64,000 nucleotides of DNA from an uncultured Tessaracoccus sp. (GCF_947286155.1 NZ_CAMYPD010000007.1:13913-77912); one strand, 5' to 3'. Positions 45,450 through 54,237 are shown, counted from the stretch's first letter. Translations and numbers: made by a program. The notes: generated by a model from the letters alone, not told the origin.

Positions 45450-45857
45450 CTACCCGGGTCGTCCTTCGTAGGCCGGCTGCATGATTGCCTGCCCTGCCCC
45501 CTTCGTCGGCAGAGTGTGAATGCCGATGATGGACAAGAACTTGCAGGAGTAGGTGTCGCGTAGTCGCACCTCGACGGTCCTGCCGCCTGTCACGGTTGCC
45601 GTGCCCTTGTAGCCAGCTGCATGGACGTAGCGTTTGGCAGCTGCGGCAGCGCGGGTGGGATCGAGTTGTGCATCGTCGATGACGACGCTCGCCTCCTGCG
45701 CCCCTGTGCGAGCTGCCTCACGTGCGACGGTGCGCAGCTCTTGTTCCGCGCGGGCGTGTCCGGAGAAATCGACGCCAATGCCGATCGCAATCATGAATGC
45801 GAAGAATGCCACCGACGCCCACACCGCGATGGCTCCTCGCTCATCACGTCTTCTCAT
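45450..45857 (-). CDS. TadE/TadG-like pilus-assembly or secretion protein
   Basis: A 135-residue protein with the TadE-like start: RRRDERGAIAVWASVAFFAF, a single N-terminal membrane helix after a Gly-Ala cleavage-like motif, then GVDFSGHARAEQELRTVAREAARTGAQEA. The rest is extracellular, with two strand-rich regions. TadE/TadG proteins are pseudopilin-like helpers of Flp/Tad systems, or secreted factors in actinobacteria. No tad ATPase or Flp pilin gene is in this window. The start overlaps the stop of the upstream secreted-protein gene as TGATG, so they are coupled. Confidence 0.75.
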   Translation of the reverse strand: MRRRDERGAIAVWASVAFFAFMIAIGIGVDFSGHARAEQELRTVAREAARTGAQEASVVIDDAQLDPTRAAAAAKRYVHAAGYKGTATVTGGRTVEVRLRDTYSCKFLSIIGIHTLPTKGAGQAIMQPAYEGRPG

Positions 45858-46783
45858 CACGGGTTCCTGGGGTTGGTGTTGAGTACTTGGAGTTCGCCGA
45901 TTTTGAGGGTTTGTTGGGTGGTTGTGGTGTGGTGGAGGGTTCCTTGTTGGCCGATGCCTTGCCAGTGGATGGTCCAGTTGGTGGTGGCGGTGATGGTGTA
46001 GGTGCCTTGCTGGTGGTAGCCGGTTTGTGCGCCGCAGGTGACGGGGGTGTTGGGGTGTGTGTTTTTGTGGGGTTGTTTCCAGGTGGTGCAGGTGATGGGT
46101 GGGGTGTTGTTGCCGAGGTTCCAGGTGATGGATTGGGCTTTGGCGGTGATGGTGACGGTGTGGCCTTGTTCGGTGGCGGATGCGGTGGTGGGGCCTAGTT
46201 GGTTGGGGGTGGGGTTTCGTGGCCAGAGCCATAGGGGCATGCCGACGGCGCCGAGGGCGTTGGGGTTTTGTTCGAGGGTGGTGGGGGTGGTGCCTGGGGT
46301 GATGGGTTGGAGGTGGATGGTGGCGAGTGCTTTCCAGGCGAGTTGTTCGGGGTTTGGTGGTGGTGTGGGGTTGGTGTTGGGGAGCCATGTGGTGGTTTGC
46401 ATGGCGGGGTCGGCGATGTTGGTGTGTTCGGGGCGGGTGCAGAGGTAGATTTTGCCTTCGGTGTTGTTCTTCCAGATGGGGTCGGTATTTGGGGGTTGGG
46501 GTTGTTTGGGTTTGCACCACATTTGGCGGGTGCTGATCCAGGTTCCGAAGGTGTTGGTGCAGGGGATGGGTTGGTTGCCGATGTGGCATTGGCGTGGTTT
46601 GCCAGGTTTCTTGCCGGGAGCGGGTTTGTCGTCTGTTTTATTTGGGTCACCGGGGACCTGGTGGCCACCGCTTTCCTCGATAGTGCATTTTCCGCCATCA
46701 GTGCAGTCGACGATGGCATAGGCGGGGATCGTCATGTAGGTGAGCAGCGCTACACCTAAGGCTGTGACGAGGTGTTTCAGCAT
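45857..46783 (-). CDS. Secreted Thr/Pro-rich protein of unknown function
   Basis: ATG 46783 begins MLKHLVTALGVALLTYMTIPAYA, a signal peptide cleaved after AYA. The mature part starts with a Cys-rich segment (DCTDGGKCTIEES), then is Thr/Pro/Asn/Gln-rich with scattered Trp and Cys (KQPQPPNTDPIWK, TCTTWKQPHKN) and ends GELQVLNTNPRNP. The minus strand of the gene is strongly A/C-rich, unlike its neighbours, which suggests an unusual codon pool. No domain is recognised. It overlaps the lipoprotein gene by 7 bases and the TadE-like gene by 1 base. Truncated copies of this gene follow the other two lipoprotein paralogues. Confidence 0.72.
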   Translation of the reverse strand: MLKHLVTALGVALLTYMTIPAYAIVDCTDGGKCTIEESGGHQVPGDPNKTDDKPAPGKKPGKPRQCHIGNQPIPCTNTFGTWISTRQMWCKPKQPQPPNTDPIWKNNTEGKIYLCTRPEHTNIADPAMQTTTWLPNTNPTPPPNPEQLAWKALATIHLQPITPGTTPTTLEQNPNALGAVGMPLWLWPRNPTPNQLGPTTASATEQGHTVTITAKAQSITWNLGNNTPPITCTTWKQPHKNTHPNTPVTCGAQTGYHQQGTYTITATTNWTIHWQGIGQQGTLHHTTTTQQTLKIGELQVLNTNPRNP

Positions 46784-47427
46784 TCCTTGGGACCCCCTTG
46801 CGTGTCGGCGACGACCCACTGACCGCTGGGTTCCTGTTGCATGATGATCGAAATTTCGACGGTAGGTGTCCACTCTTGGCCTTTATCGACTTTGGCGGGT
46901 TTGCCTGTTTGCTCGATGATGACTTGCTGGTTGGTGAAGTCTTTGCACACTGTGAGTGTGCTGACGTTCACGCCCGCGTCATTGCGTTGAGGCGGGGTGA
47001 TGGAAACTGATCGGAAGATGGCATCCCCGACCCGGATTTGGCCTTTCTTGCGCCAGTCTTCCAGGAATTCCACGACATCGATCGAACGTTGGCCGGTCGT
47101 GGTGAACACGAGTGCTGTGAGGTCGTTGAGCGAAGAATCCTTCATGTAGCGATCTAGCTGCGCCTCATGCTCTTCCCACCCTTTGCGCACAGCTTGGATT
47201 TCTTCGCTCTCACCTGGTTCTGGTGGTGGGAAGGATTCGTGGGCAGTGGGGGAAGGCGACGGTGTCGGTGATGGTGTTGGGCTGCTAGTGGGGACGCGTC
47301 GGATGGATGTGGGTGCTGCGGGTGTGGGTTGTTCTTGTGCCCCGGGTTGCTCGGGTTGGCAAGCGGTGACCGCCGCAAGCAGCAGTGTGGTGGCGATGGC
47401 GTAGCCAAGACGTCGTTGTTTGACCAT
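46777..47427 (-). CDS. Lipoprotein, tandem paralogue 1
   Basis: MVKQRRLGYAIATTLLLAAVTAC carries a lipobox VTAC. A Pro/Thr/Ser linker follows (PTSSPTPSPTPSPSPT), then a conserved globular domain starting HESFPPPEPGE and containing ALVFTTTGQRSIDVVEFL, VSTLTVCKDFTNQ and SIIMQQEPSGQWVVADTQG. The end resembles NTF2-like secreted domains that bind small ligands, but I cannot assign a function. GGAGGAACAAT precedes the start, identically in all three paralogues. It overlaps the secreted-protein gene downstream. Confidence 0.8.
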   Translation of the reverse strand: MVKQRRLGYAIATTLLLAAVTACQPEQPGAQEQPTPAAPTSIRRVPTSSPTPSPTPSPSPTAHESFPPPEPGESEEIQAVRKGWEEHEAQLDRYMKDSSLNDLTALVFTTTGQRSIDVVEFLEDWRKKGQIRVGDAIFRSVSITPPQRNDAGVNVSTLTVCKDFTNQQVIIEQTGKPAKVDKGQEWTPTVEISIIMQQEPSGQWVVADTQGGPKEC

Positions 47428-47467
47428 GATTGTTCCTCCAGGGTTTTGAGTGAACCAGACGTAGGGG

Positions 47468-47692
47468 TCACTTCGTCGCAGTTTCTGGAGTTATCCACAG
47501 GTGCGTGGTTGGTACGTCTCGATTCGGGACTTCGTCCTTACTCGACGGTCGAGGACTCGTGGCCGGTTGGTAACCGCGGCTTTCCTCGATGGAGCAGTCC
47601 CCGCCATCAGTGCAGCCGACGGTGGCATAGGCAGGGATCGCTATGTAGGTGAGCAGCGTTACACCTAAGGCTGTGACGAGGTGTTTCAGCAT
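47468..47692 (-). CDS. Truncated copy of the secreted-protein gene (74 residues)
   Basis: ATG 47692 starts MLKHLVTALGVTLLTYIAIP, nearly identical to the signal peptide of the protein at 45857-46783, followed by GCTDGGDCSIEES. After about 40 residues it diverges into sequence from an intergenic repeat (47515-47550) and stops. The Thr/Pro-rich body is missing. It overlaps lipoprotein paralogue 2 in the same way as the full-length gene overlaps paralogue 1. Probably non-functional, although a short exported peptide could still be made. Confidence 0.6.
   Translation of the reverse strand: MLKHLVTALGVTLLTYIAIPAYATVGCTDGGDCSIEESRGYQPATSPRPSSKDEVPNRDVPTTHLWITPETATK
47515..47550. repeat. REP-like hairpin (CTCGA...TCGAC type), copy 1
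   Basis: CGTCTCGATTCGGGACTTCG continues to TCGACGGTC. Short inverted repeats place GGGAC opposite GTCC. Similar copies lie at 48424-48459 and 49647-49685. Confidence 0.6.
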
Positions 47693-48336
47693 TGTTTCGG
47701 CTTTCCTTGCGCATCGGCTACGACCCATCGTCCGTCGAGATGCTGCTGCATGATGATTGACACTTCTACGGTGGGTTCCCACTGGTGTCCTTGTCCGGGA
47801 TCGGCGGTTGTTCCCGTCTTCTCAACAATGTCTTTTTGATGAGTGAAGTCCTTGCAAGCAGTGAGCGTGGCGACATTTACCCCGTCGGAGTTGCGTTGAG
47901 GTGTCGTGATGAGGACGTTGCGGAAACTGACATTTCCGACACGAACCCGTCCTGCGTCCCGCCAGTCTCCGAGTGCGTCTACGGCGTCGAGTTCACGTTG
48001 CCCGGTAGTGGTGAGGACCAGTGGGGTGAGGTCTGTCAGTGAGGAGTCTTTTGCGTAGCGGTCCCATTGTGTTTCGTGTTCCTCCCAGCCTTTACGTACT
48101 GCGGTGATCTCGGCGGGCTCACCCGGCTCCGGTGGCGGGAAGGATTCGTGGGCTGTGGGGGATGGAGTTGGTATCGGTGATGGGGTTGGGCTGGGGGTGG
48201 GGGCGCGTCGGATGGATGTGGGTGCTGCGGGCGTGGGTTGTTCTTGCGCTTCGGGTTGCGCTGGTTGGCAGGCCGTGAGGGTTGCGAGTAGCAGTGTGGT
48301 GGCGATGGCGTAGCCAAGACGTCGTTGTTTGACCAT
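47686..48336 (-). CDS. Lipoprotein, tandem paralogue 2
   Basis: Same 216-residue plan as paralogue 1: MVKQRRLGYAIATTLLLATL with lipobox LTAC, a Pro/Thr linker, HESFPPPEPGEPAEI, WDRYAKDSSLTDLTPLVLTT, VATLTACKDFTHQ and a C-terminal SIIMQQHLDGRWVVADAQG. Signal peptides are nearly identical between the copies while the domains differ more, as expected for an old tandem duplication with the promoter conserved. It overlaps the truncated secreted-protein copy downstream by 7 bases. Confidence 0.8.
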   Translation of the reverse strand: MVKQRRLGYAIATTLLLATLTACQPAQPEAQEQPTPAAPTSIRRAPTPSPTPSPIPTPSPTAHESFPPPEPGEPAEITAVRKGWEEHETQWDRYAKDSSLTDLTPLVLTTTGQRELDAVDALGDWRDAGRVRVGNVSFRNVLITTPQRNSDGVNVATLTACKDFTHQKDIVEKTGTTADPGQGHQWEPTVEVSIIMQQHLDGRWVVADAQGKPKQC

Positions 48337-48423
48337 GATTGTTCCTCCAGGGCTTTGAGTGAACCAGATGCGGGGGTCACTTTGGAGTGGTTCCTGTAGT
48401 TATCCACAGGTTGGTGATTGGTG

Positions 48424-48459
48424 CGTCTCGATTCGGGACTTCGTCCCTACTCGACGGTC
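48424..48459. repeat. REP-like hairpin, copy 2
   Basis: Nearly identical to copy 1 (TCGATTCGGGACTTCGTCC...CTCGACGGTC), located where the body of the second truncated secreted-protein gene would lie. Confidence 0.6.
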
Positions 48460-48474
48460 TTGGGGCACGGTCGC

Positions 48475-48552
48475 TCAACGGTTGGGGAAGTGCGGACGGA
48501 ATGCAAGCGCTGTGGCTACTGCAATTAGTACAGTGATGATGCGCTTCAGCAT
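48475..48552 (-). CDS. Residual 25-residue copy of the secreted-protein gene start
   Basis: ATG 48552, overlapping the end of lipoprotein paralogue 3 by 7 bases, encodes MLKRIITVLIAVATALAF then RPHFPNR and stop. Its position and MLK start correspond to the secreted-protein gene after paralogue 1, but only a diverged signal peptide remains. Probably a remnant. Confidence 0.45.
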   Translation of the reverse strand: MLKRIITVLIAVATALAFRPHFPNR

Positions 48553-49202
48553 TGTTTGGGCCTTCCTTGGTAGTCGGCGACGGCCCACCTGCCGTTGGGT
48601 TGTTGCTCCATGATGATGGAGAACTCGATGTTCGGCGTCCACTCGCCACCTTTCCCGGCCTTGGCAGGTTTTCCTGTTTTCTCCTCGACGATGTTCTGAT
48701 GAGTGAAATCTTTACAAATTGTGATGGTGGAGACATTGACTCCGTCAGCGTTCCGTTGGGGCTTTTCGATATCTATCGTTCGAGTGATCACGTCGCCCAC
48801 TCGGATGTGGCCGTGGTCTCGGAGCTCACCAATTTCATGAACGACGTCAATGGAATATTGTCCCGTGGTGGTGAGGACCAGTGGGGTGAGGTCGTTGAGT
48901 GAGGAGTCTTTTGCGTAGCGGTCCCATTGGATTTCGTTCTCTTCCCAGCCTTCTCTTATGGCTTGGATTTCTTTACTTTCCCCGGGTTCTGGTGGTGGGA
49001 AGGATTCGTGGGCAGTTGGGGAAGGTGACGGAGCTGGCGTCGGCGATGGGGTTGGGTTGGCGGTGGGGGCGCGTCGGATGGATGTGGGTGCTGCGGGTGT
49101 TGGTTGTTCTTGTGCCCCGGGTTGTGCGGGTTGGCAGGCGGTGACGGTTGCGAGTAGCAGTGTGGTGGCGATGGCGTAGCCAAGACGTCGTTGTTTGACC
49201 AT
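48546..49202 (-). CDS. Lipoprotein, tandem paralogue 3
   Basis: A 218-residue homologue with the same signal peptide and lipobox VTAC, a linker (TANPTPSPTPAPSPSPT), HESFPPPEPGESKEI, WDRYAKDSSLNDLTPLVLTT, VSTITICKDFTHQ and SIIMEQQPNGRWAVADYQG. It is the promoter-proximal member of the array on the minus strand; each copy has nearly the same 80-base upstream sequence, with TTATCCACAG at the same distance, so each probably has its own promoter. Confidence 0.8.
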   Translation of the reverse strand: MVKQRRLGYAIATTLLLATVTACQPAQPGAQEQPTPAAPTSIRRAPTANPTPSPTPAPSPSPTAHESFPPPEPGESKEIQAIREGWEENEIQWDRYAKDSSLNDLTPLVLTTTGQYSIDVVHEIGELRDHGHIRVGDVITRTIDIEKPQRNADGVNVSTITICKDFTHQNIVEEKTGKPAKAGKGGEWTPNIEFSIIMEQQPNGRWAVADYQGRPKQC

Positions 49203-49328
49203 GATTGTTCCTCCAGGGCTTTGAGTGAACCAGATGTGGGGGTCACTTCGTCGCAGTTTCTGGAGTTATCCACAGGTGGGTGATTGATCGTGCGTTGACC
49301 AGCCCCGACCGCGCGGAGCGAACGCAAG

Positions 49329-49378
49329 CTTCAGTGGCAGATCGTGGTCCATGTTTGGGCGCAAATCTGCCACTGAAG
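49329..49378. repeat. Palindromic element with 14-bp arms
   Basis: CTTCAGTGGCAGAT and its exact complement are separated by 22 bases. It lies in the region upstream of the lipoprotein array, next to the larger palindrome at 49457. Confidence 0.7.
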
Positions 49379-49456
49379 GTCATCGTGGTTGATTTCGACA
49401 CGCCACCTGCGGTGGCGGCTCAATCATCGAGCTTGGCACCCGAGACGCTGCGACAA

Positions 49457-49537
49457 AACTGCAAAACTCGCCAACAGCTGCAGACCTCACGCTTGGCGGA
49501 GCGGAGAGAGGACCCACTGTTGGCGAGTTTTGCAGTT
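49457..49537. repeat. 81-bp palindromic element with 21-bp perfect arms
   Basis: Arms beginning AACTGCAAAACTCGCCAACA are perfectly complementary and separated by 39 bases. Size and arm start (AACTnCAAAA) parallel the 80-bp repeat family at 45361, 56446 and 57661, with different inner sequence. Confidence 0.75.
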
Positions 49538-49646
49538 CTGATACGACGCAGATGGTTTCGACTCGCGACTTCGTCGCGGTTCAGCCATCGGGCCAGGTTC
49601 GGCGGTTGAGCCGCCCCGGCAGCGGGCGTGTCGAAACCACGGGATG

Positions 49647-49685
49647 CGTCTCGATACACGGGCTTCGCCCGTTACTCGACGGTCG
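49647..49685. repeat. REP-like hairpin, copy 3
   Basis: CGTCTCGATACACGGGCTTC continues to GCCCGT and CTCGACGGTCG; the inner stem is ACGGGC with GCCCGT. It is beside further inverted TTTCGACnC / GTGTCGAAA sequence at 49555-49636, just downstream of jetD. Confidence 0.65.
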
Positions 49686-49705
49686 CGGCAAGGCCCGACG
49701 CCCAG

Positions 49706-50848
49706 TCAGCCAGAGGCCAACCGCTCGCTCGCCCATGCCCAATCGATTCGCTCCTGCTCCAGGCGCACGCCCTGCCCGAATCGGTCCTCGACGAGAGCCC
49801 GATAGAGGTGCTGCTCGTCGGCCGAAAGGTGAGTCAGCGCAGCGCCTTTGGGTGGGCGCGGCTCGCTCACCCAGCGGTCGCGGTGCGCCAGCAGCGTCTC
49901 CTCGTCCATGAGCACCGATTGCGTCTGCGGGCACGCAGCCCGGAGCTGGTTCAGGATCTCGAACCCCTTGGCGTCTAGATCGCCCCAATACCGGACGCGA
50001 GCCCCACGCAGCCACGGGAGCAGACCGAGCCGCCCCACGTCGAAACCCTGCCCCCACACCACCGCACCCCCGCTGGGCACGGGAACACTGAGATAGGTGA
50101 CGAGGTTCTCCACCACGAGCACGGTGCTCACACGCAGGTCGAGCTGCGCGAGCTCGTCGACGCGCAACCCCAACTCGGAGACGGCACCCATACCGGGCAG
50201 CGGAAGGCTCAGCCGCAGCCTGATCATCGACGGCGTCCCTGCCAACCCCAACCCGACAAGGAACTCTGCCGCGCCACCGCGCACGCCCAGCATCTCAGCG
50301 AGCACCCCGCGATGCCGCTCCACAAACTTCGTGTCCACCCCCGGCGCAGAGATCTCGCGCAGGTACCGGCCCGACTCGCGGTGAGCATCAAGCCACCGCC
50401 ACGCCGCAATCAAGCGAGGGACATCGTCGGCAAGCTCCAGCGCCCTCTGCGGGCGCGCCGCGATCCACGCGCGCACCGGCGCCGCCTCCGCCAGAGCGAG
50501 GAGTTCGTCGAAGCGCCGCACGTCGCGCTGCACCCCCAGCAACGCCCACGCTTGCTCCCATGTTTCGACGTGCGCCCGCACCGGGATCTGGTTGCGGCCC
50601 ACAGCCCGGCCTCCGATTGACGCCCACTCGAGTCGGTACCGACGCCCATCCCCCGACGAATCGACGAGGCCCCGCACCCACCCGCGGACCGCGGCAAGGT
50701 CGTCGCCGATCTCCCCGGCCTTCGGCCCGCGTAGGGCGACGCTGATCGTCGGGAATGGCTCGCCTGCTGCGTATGTGCGCAGCAGTTCGCCCGAGCTCCA
50801 CCGACGGCGGACCCGCGCGGTGATGACGTCCGCGCCAGTCCAGCTCAT
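49706..50848 (-). CDS. jetD: Wadjet protein JetD (DUF3322/DUF2220, Toprim-like nuclease)
   Basis: ATG 50848 starts MSWTGADVITARVRRRWSSG, the typical JetD beginning; it overlaps the jetC stop by 4 bases. The N-terminal DUF3322 part runs to about 200. The C-terminal DUF2220 part has the Toprim-like acidic residues VVENLVTYL and YWGDLDAKGFEIL. In known Wadjet systems JetD is the topoisomerase VI-like nuclease that cleaves small circular DNA after loop extrusion by JetABC. The 380-residue length is normal. It is the last gene of the operon. Confidence 0.93.
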   Translation of the reverse strand: MSWTGADVITARVRRRWSSGELLRTYAAGEPFPTISVALRGPKAGEIGDDLAAVRGWVRGLVDSSGDGRRYRLEWASIGGRAVGRNQIPVRAHVETWEQAWALLGVQRDVRRFDELLALAEAAPVRAWIAARPQRALELADDVPRLIAAWRWLDAHRESGRYLREISAPGVDTKFVERHRGVLAEMLGVRGGAAEFLVGLGLAGTPSMIRLRLSLPLPGMGAVSELGLRVDELAQLDLRVSTVLVVENLVTYLSVPVPSGGAVVWGQGFDVGRLGLLPWLRGARVRYWGDLDAKGFEILNQLRAACPQTQSVLMDEETLLAHRDRWVSEPRPPKGAALTHLSADEQHLYRALVEDRFGQGVRLEQERIDWAWASERLASG

Positions 50849-53800
50849 CGTTTGGCCTTGCGGGAGCGGTATTCGTCGATGGTGAGGGTCTGGATGCGGG
50901 AGTTGGCACCGTCGACGTTGTCCACGAAGCCGATGGCCTGCACGTACGACTCGATGATGTGCACCTTCTGCAGCGGCGTGACGATCAACAGCTGCAGCCC
51001 CAGCTTGGCGAACAGTTCGAGCGCGTACCTCGTCGACGCATCCGAACCGCGCCCGAAGGCCTCGTCGATGACGGCGAACTGGAACGCCTTCGACTTGTCG
51101 GCACCCCATTCGAGGCCGAACTGGTACGCCAGCGACGCCGCCAGAATGGTGTACGCGAGTTTTTCCTTCTGGCCACCCGACTTCCCGTCGGAATCCGAAT
51201 AGTGCTCCCGCTCACGATCATCGTCGGTGTATCGCTCGGAGGCGGAGAACACGAACCAGTTGCGCACGTCTGTCACCCGACGAGTCCACGCGCGGTCGGC
51301 GTCGGCATGCCCCTCACGTCCACGGAAGCGTTCGATGATGCGCCGCACGTCGCGGAAACGCTGCTCAGAGTAGGTGTCGTCTTCCTGCGCGAGCGCGTCA
51401 TCGGTGAGATTGCGCAGGTCAGCGCGGAACTGCACCACCTCTTGATGCGTGGTGGGCTCCTTGTCGAGCCGCAGATAGGTGCCCTCGCCGTAGGGCACGG
51501 CACCGAGCGCCTCGTTGATTTTCCCGATTCGATCGGTGATCGCGCTGGCCTGTCGCTGCAGCCAGTTGTTGAAGCCAGCGAGCTCCTGAATGGTGTGCTG
51601 GTTGAGCAATTCCTTGAACTCGCCTTCGAAGCGCGGCAAGTCATCTTCCGCGAGGTTGCGTTGCAGCACAAGGAAGTCGCCCCTCGCTTCGACGCTCGGA
51701 TCCATGTCGGAGTGCAATTCGGGCCACCGGCCGAGCATCGAGTGCATCGCAGAGATGAGCTGCGCGGCATGACCGCTAAGCTCCTTCGAGCGCGCCTGAA
51801 TCGCGGCGTTCAACTCATTTGCGAGCCTGCCGGCGAGCCCCTCACACGCTGCCGACGATGTCGCCCGACGCTGCCCGACCCTCGACTCGAGCGACGGATA
51901 GGCCGCACGAGCAGCCGCGAGCTGCGCTTCGTCGAAGACGGAGAGCTGCTCCTCATCTTGCCGTTGCTGCGCCGTAGCCTTGGCGACGATGTCCCTCGCC
52001 ATCGCAAGCTCGCCGGTCACATGCTGGTTCTCCGCGCGTGAATCTTTGAGTTGCGTCTCGATGCGATCAATCGCCGCTTGCAGCTCGGCCAGCTGGTCTG
52101 AACTTTCACGGAGCCGACGATGATCCTCGCGGTACTGGTTGGCTCGGCGCGTGGCCTCGTCGTGGTCCAGCTCTTCCCAATGCGTGAACTGGGCGAGTAC
52201 GCGCCACGCCCGGGCCTGCTGCTCCAAGGCATCCTGCCTTGCCAGAAGCGCATTGGCGGCGGCATCATCGTCGACGGCGGCCGCCCGTGCCGCGTCGAGG
52301 TCGGCGCTGAGCGCGGCGACCTTGGCCTCGTTGACCCAACCGAGCACGAAGCGACGGGGATCGTCGACCGGGTGGCGATCATCCTTCTCATGCCGCGCCC
52401 CCGAACGCACCTGACCCTCACGCGTCACGGCCCGCTGGTGCTCCGCGGAACGGAACTCGTCGAGTGTGAGGGCACGGTGGTGGTTGGCGCGGCGCAGCAA
52501 CTCGTTGCGCAGATACTCCTCGAATGGGCCTGGGCGCAGCGTCACCACCTCGGCGAGCGTTCCGTGCGTCTCGTCACGCAGCGGCACGATGCGGTCTGTC
52601 ACTTTCTCGTAGACGAGCCGGCCACCCCGGCGACGCCCCTCTCCGTCGACGAATCCGAGCTTGTGCGTATTGACCCACTGCGATACCGCTGCGTAGTGCT
52701 TGACGGGTACGAGCATCGAGAGCGCGAACCCGCGCAGCACCCGCTCTGCAGCTCCGCGCCACTCGGTGTGCTCGGGAGCGACGTCCATCAGCTCGCCTGC
52801 GAACGGTACGTCGGCGGGTGTCAGCCCCAGTTCCTGACACAACCATGCGCGCAACTGCACCTGCTCGGCGGGGAGGTTGCTTTCCCGGGTGCGGAGGTTA
52901 TCCAACTCGGCCTCGATGGTGGCCGCGCGCTTGGCCGCATCGCGCGCGTCGGCAATCTTCTCTGCCGTCTCGTGGCTGAGTGCGCGCTTGGTGCTATCCA
53001 GTTCAGCTGCCCGAGCGGCCGCTGCGGCCGTGAGCTGGAGGAAGTCGTCGGCGTTTGCGACGGGCGAGGACTCGGTGGCCGCGACGGCGTCGTCGAAGCT
53101 CTTGCGCCGCTCAGCGCGACGGTCAGCCTCGACGCGAGCCTCCCGTTCGAGGCGCTCGAGCTCTGCGAGACGGTCGCCGCCGGCTTGAGCGCGCTGGGTA
53201 ATCAGCTCCGTGCGTTCGTCGTCGAGGCTTGTCAGGCGCGCATCCAGCTCGCCTGCTTGCCGCTCGAGCTGCCCGACGCGCGTCTCGCCGTCGGTGATCT
53301 CCTGTGCCAGAAGCCCGAGGCGCAGCTCGAGGATGAACGGCCCGACCGAATCACGCTCGACCTCCAGCGCGACGCGGGTGGCGAGGGTGTCGTCGTAGCT
53401 CTTCGCGGAGCGGGCGATCGGTTCGAGCGCGTCGAGCTGTTCTCGGGCGCGCACGACGGCGTCGTAGGCCTGGGTGAGGTCGTCGAAGTGCCCGATGATG
53501 GCCTGGACGCGCTCGTCGGCAGGCGAGGGCTCGAGCATGTGCTCGCGCACGAACTCATTGAGATTGCCCACAGACTTCATGGAGACGGTCTGATGGAACA
53601 GCTCCATCGCCTGCTCCGACGGGATCCCCAGCAACCGACGCATGGAGGCGCCGTACTTCGGGAACTCGTCGAAGATGGAAACGCCCTTGCCGCGTAGACG
53701 TTTGCGGAGGTCTCGGAGGTCAGAGCCGAAATCGCTGAAGTCTTCCGCGATCGACAGCTCGCCGCTGTGGGTGACAAAGAACCGATACGGCTGGCCCGTC

Positions 53801-54237
53801 GACTCGCGCTGCTGGAACACCTGCGCAATGGTGACGCGTTCGTCGTAACCGGAATTGATGAACACAGCCAACAGCACGGAATACGACGAGCGGCCCTCGC
53901 GCAAGCCCCGGGTGCGGGAGCGGTGCGCGTCGTCGCCGCGTTCGGAGCGGTAGTGACCTTCGACGTAACTGCGCAGCGTGCGCTCGCGAACCTCCGCGCC
54001 AGCCGCCTTGTTGTAGGCGATCTTCTGGGCGGGCATGAACAGCGTGGTGATGCCGTCGACGATCGTCGACTTGCCCGAGCCGATGTCTCCGGTGAGCAGC
54101 GATGTTTCGCAGCCAGGCACGAAGCGCCAGATCTTCTCGTGGAAGGTGCCCCAGTTGAGCACCTCCAGGTGGTGGAGGCGGTAGCCAGGAGCATTTGCGT
54201 CGGGAACTTCGAGTGCAGAGAACAGCGCGTCAGTCAT
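50845..54237 (-). CDS. jetC: Wadjet protein JetC (SMC-like ATPase)
   Basis: A 1130-residue SMC/MukB-like ATPase. Walker A GDIGSGKST lies at 50-58 after the LHHLEVLNWGTFHEKIW start. Long charged coiled coils follow, with a central hinge-like region around 450-620 (RAWLCQELGLTPADVPF to VNEAKV). The C-terminal head has signature SGGQKEKLAYTIL near 1015 and Walker B FAVIDEAFGRGSD near 1050. JetC is the motor that extrudes DNA loops and recognises small circular plasmids. ATG 54237 overlaps the jetB stop by 8 bases. Confidence 0.95.
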   Translation of the reverse strand: MTDALFSALEVPDANAPGYRLHHLEVLNWGTFHEKIWRFVPGCETSLLTGDIGSGKSTIVDGITTLFMPAQKIAYNKAAGAEVRERTLRSYVEGHYRSERGDDAHRSRTRGLREGRSSYSVLLAVFINSGYDERVTIAQVFQQRESTGQPYRFFVTHSGELSIAEDFSDFGSDLRDLRKRLRGKGVSIFDEFPKYGASMRRLLGIPSEQAMELFHQTVSMKSVGNLNEFVREHMLEPSPADERVQAIIGHFDDLTQAYDAVVRAREQLDALEPIARSAKSYDDTLATRVALEVERDSVGPFILELRLGLLAQEITDGETRVGQLERQAGELDARLTSLDDERTELITQRAQAGGDRLAELERLEREARVEADRRAERRKSFDDAVAATESSPVANADDFLQLTAAAAARAAELDSTKRALSHETAEKIADARDAAKRAATIEAELDNLRTRESNLPAEQVQLRAWLCQELGLTPADVPFAGELMDVAPEHTEWRGAAERVLRGFALSMLVPVKHYAAVSQWVNTHKLGFVDGEGRRRGGRLVYEKVTDRIVPLRDETHGTLAEVVTLRPGPFEEYLRNELLRRANHHRALTLDEFRSAEHQRAVTREGQVRSGARHEKDDRHPVDDPRRFVLGWVNEAKVAALSADLDAARAAAVDDDAAANALLARQDALEQQARAWRVLAQFTHWEELDHDEATRRANQYREDHRRLRESSDQLAELQAAIDRIETQLKDSRAENQHVTGELAMARDIVAKATAQQRQDEEQLSVFDEAQLAAARAAYPSLESRVGQRRATSSAACEGLAGRLANELNAAIQARSKELSGHAAQLISAMHSMLGRWPELHSDMDPSVEARGDFLVLQRNLAEDDLPRFEGEFKELLNQHTIQELAGFNNWLQRQASAITDRIGKINEALGAVPYGEGTYLRLDKEPTTHQEVVQFRADLRNLTDDALAQEDDTYSEQRFRDVRRIIERFRGREGHADADRAWTRRVTDVRNWFVFSASERYTDDDREREHYSDSDGKSGGQKEKLAYTILAASLAYQFGLEWGADKSKAFQFAVIDEAFGRGSDASTRYALELFAKLGLQLLIVTPLQKVHIIESYVQAIGFVDNVDGANSRIQTLTIDEYRSRKAKR

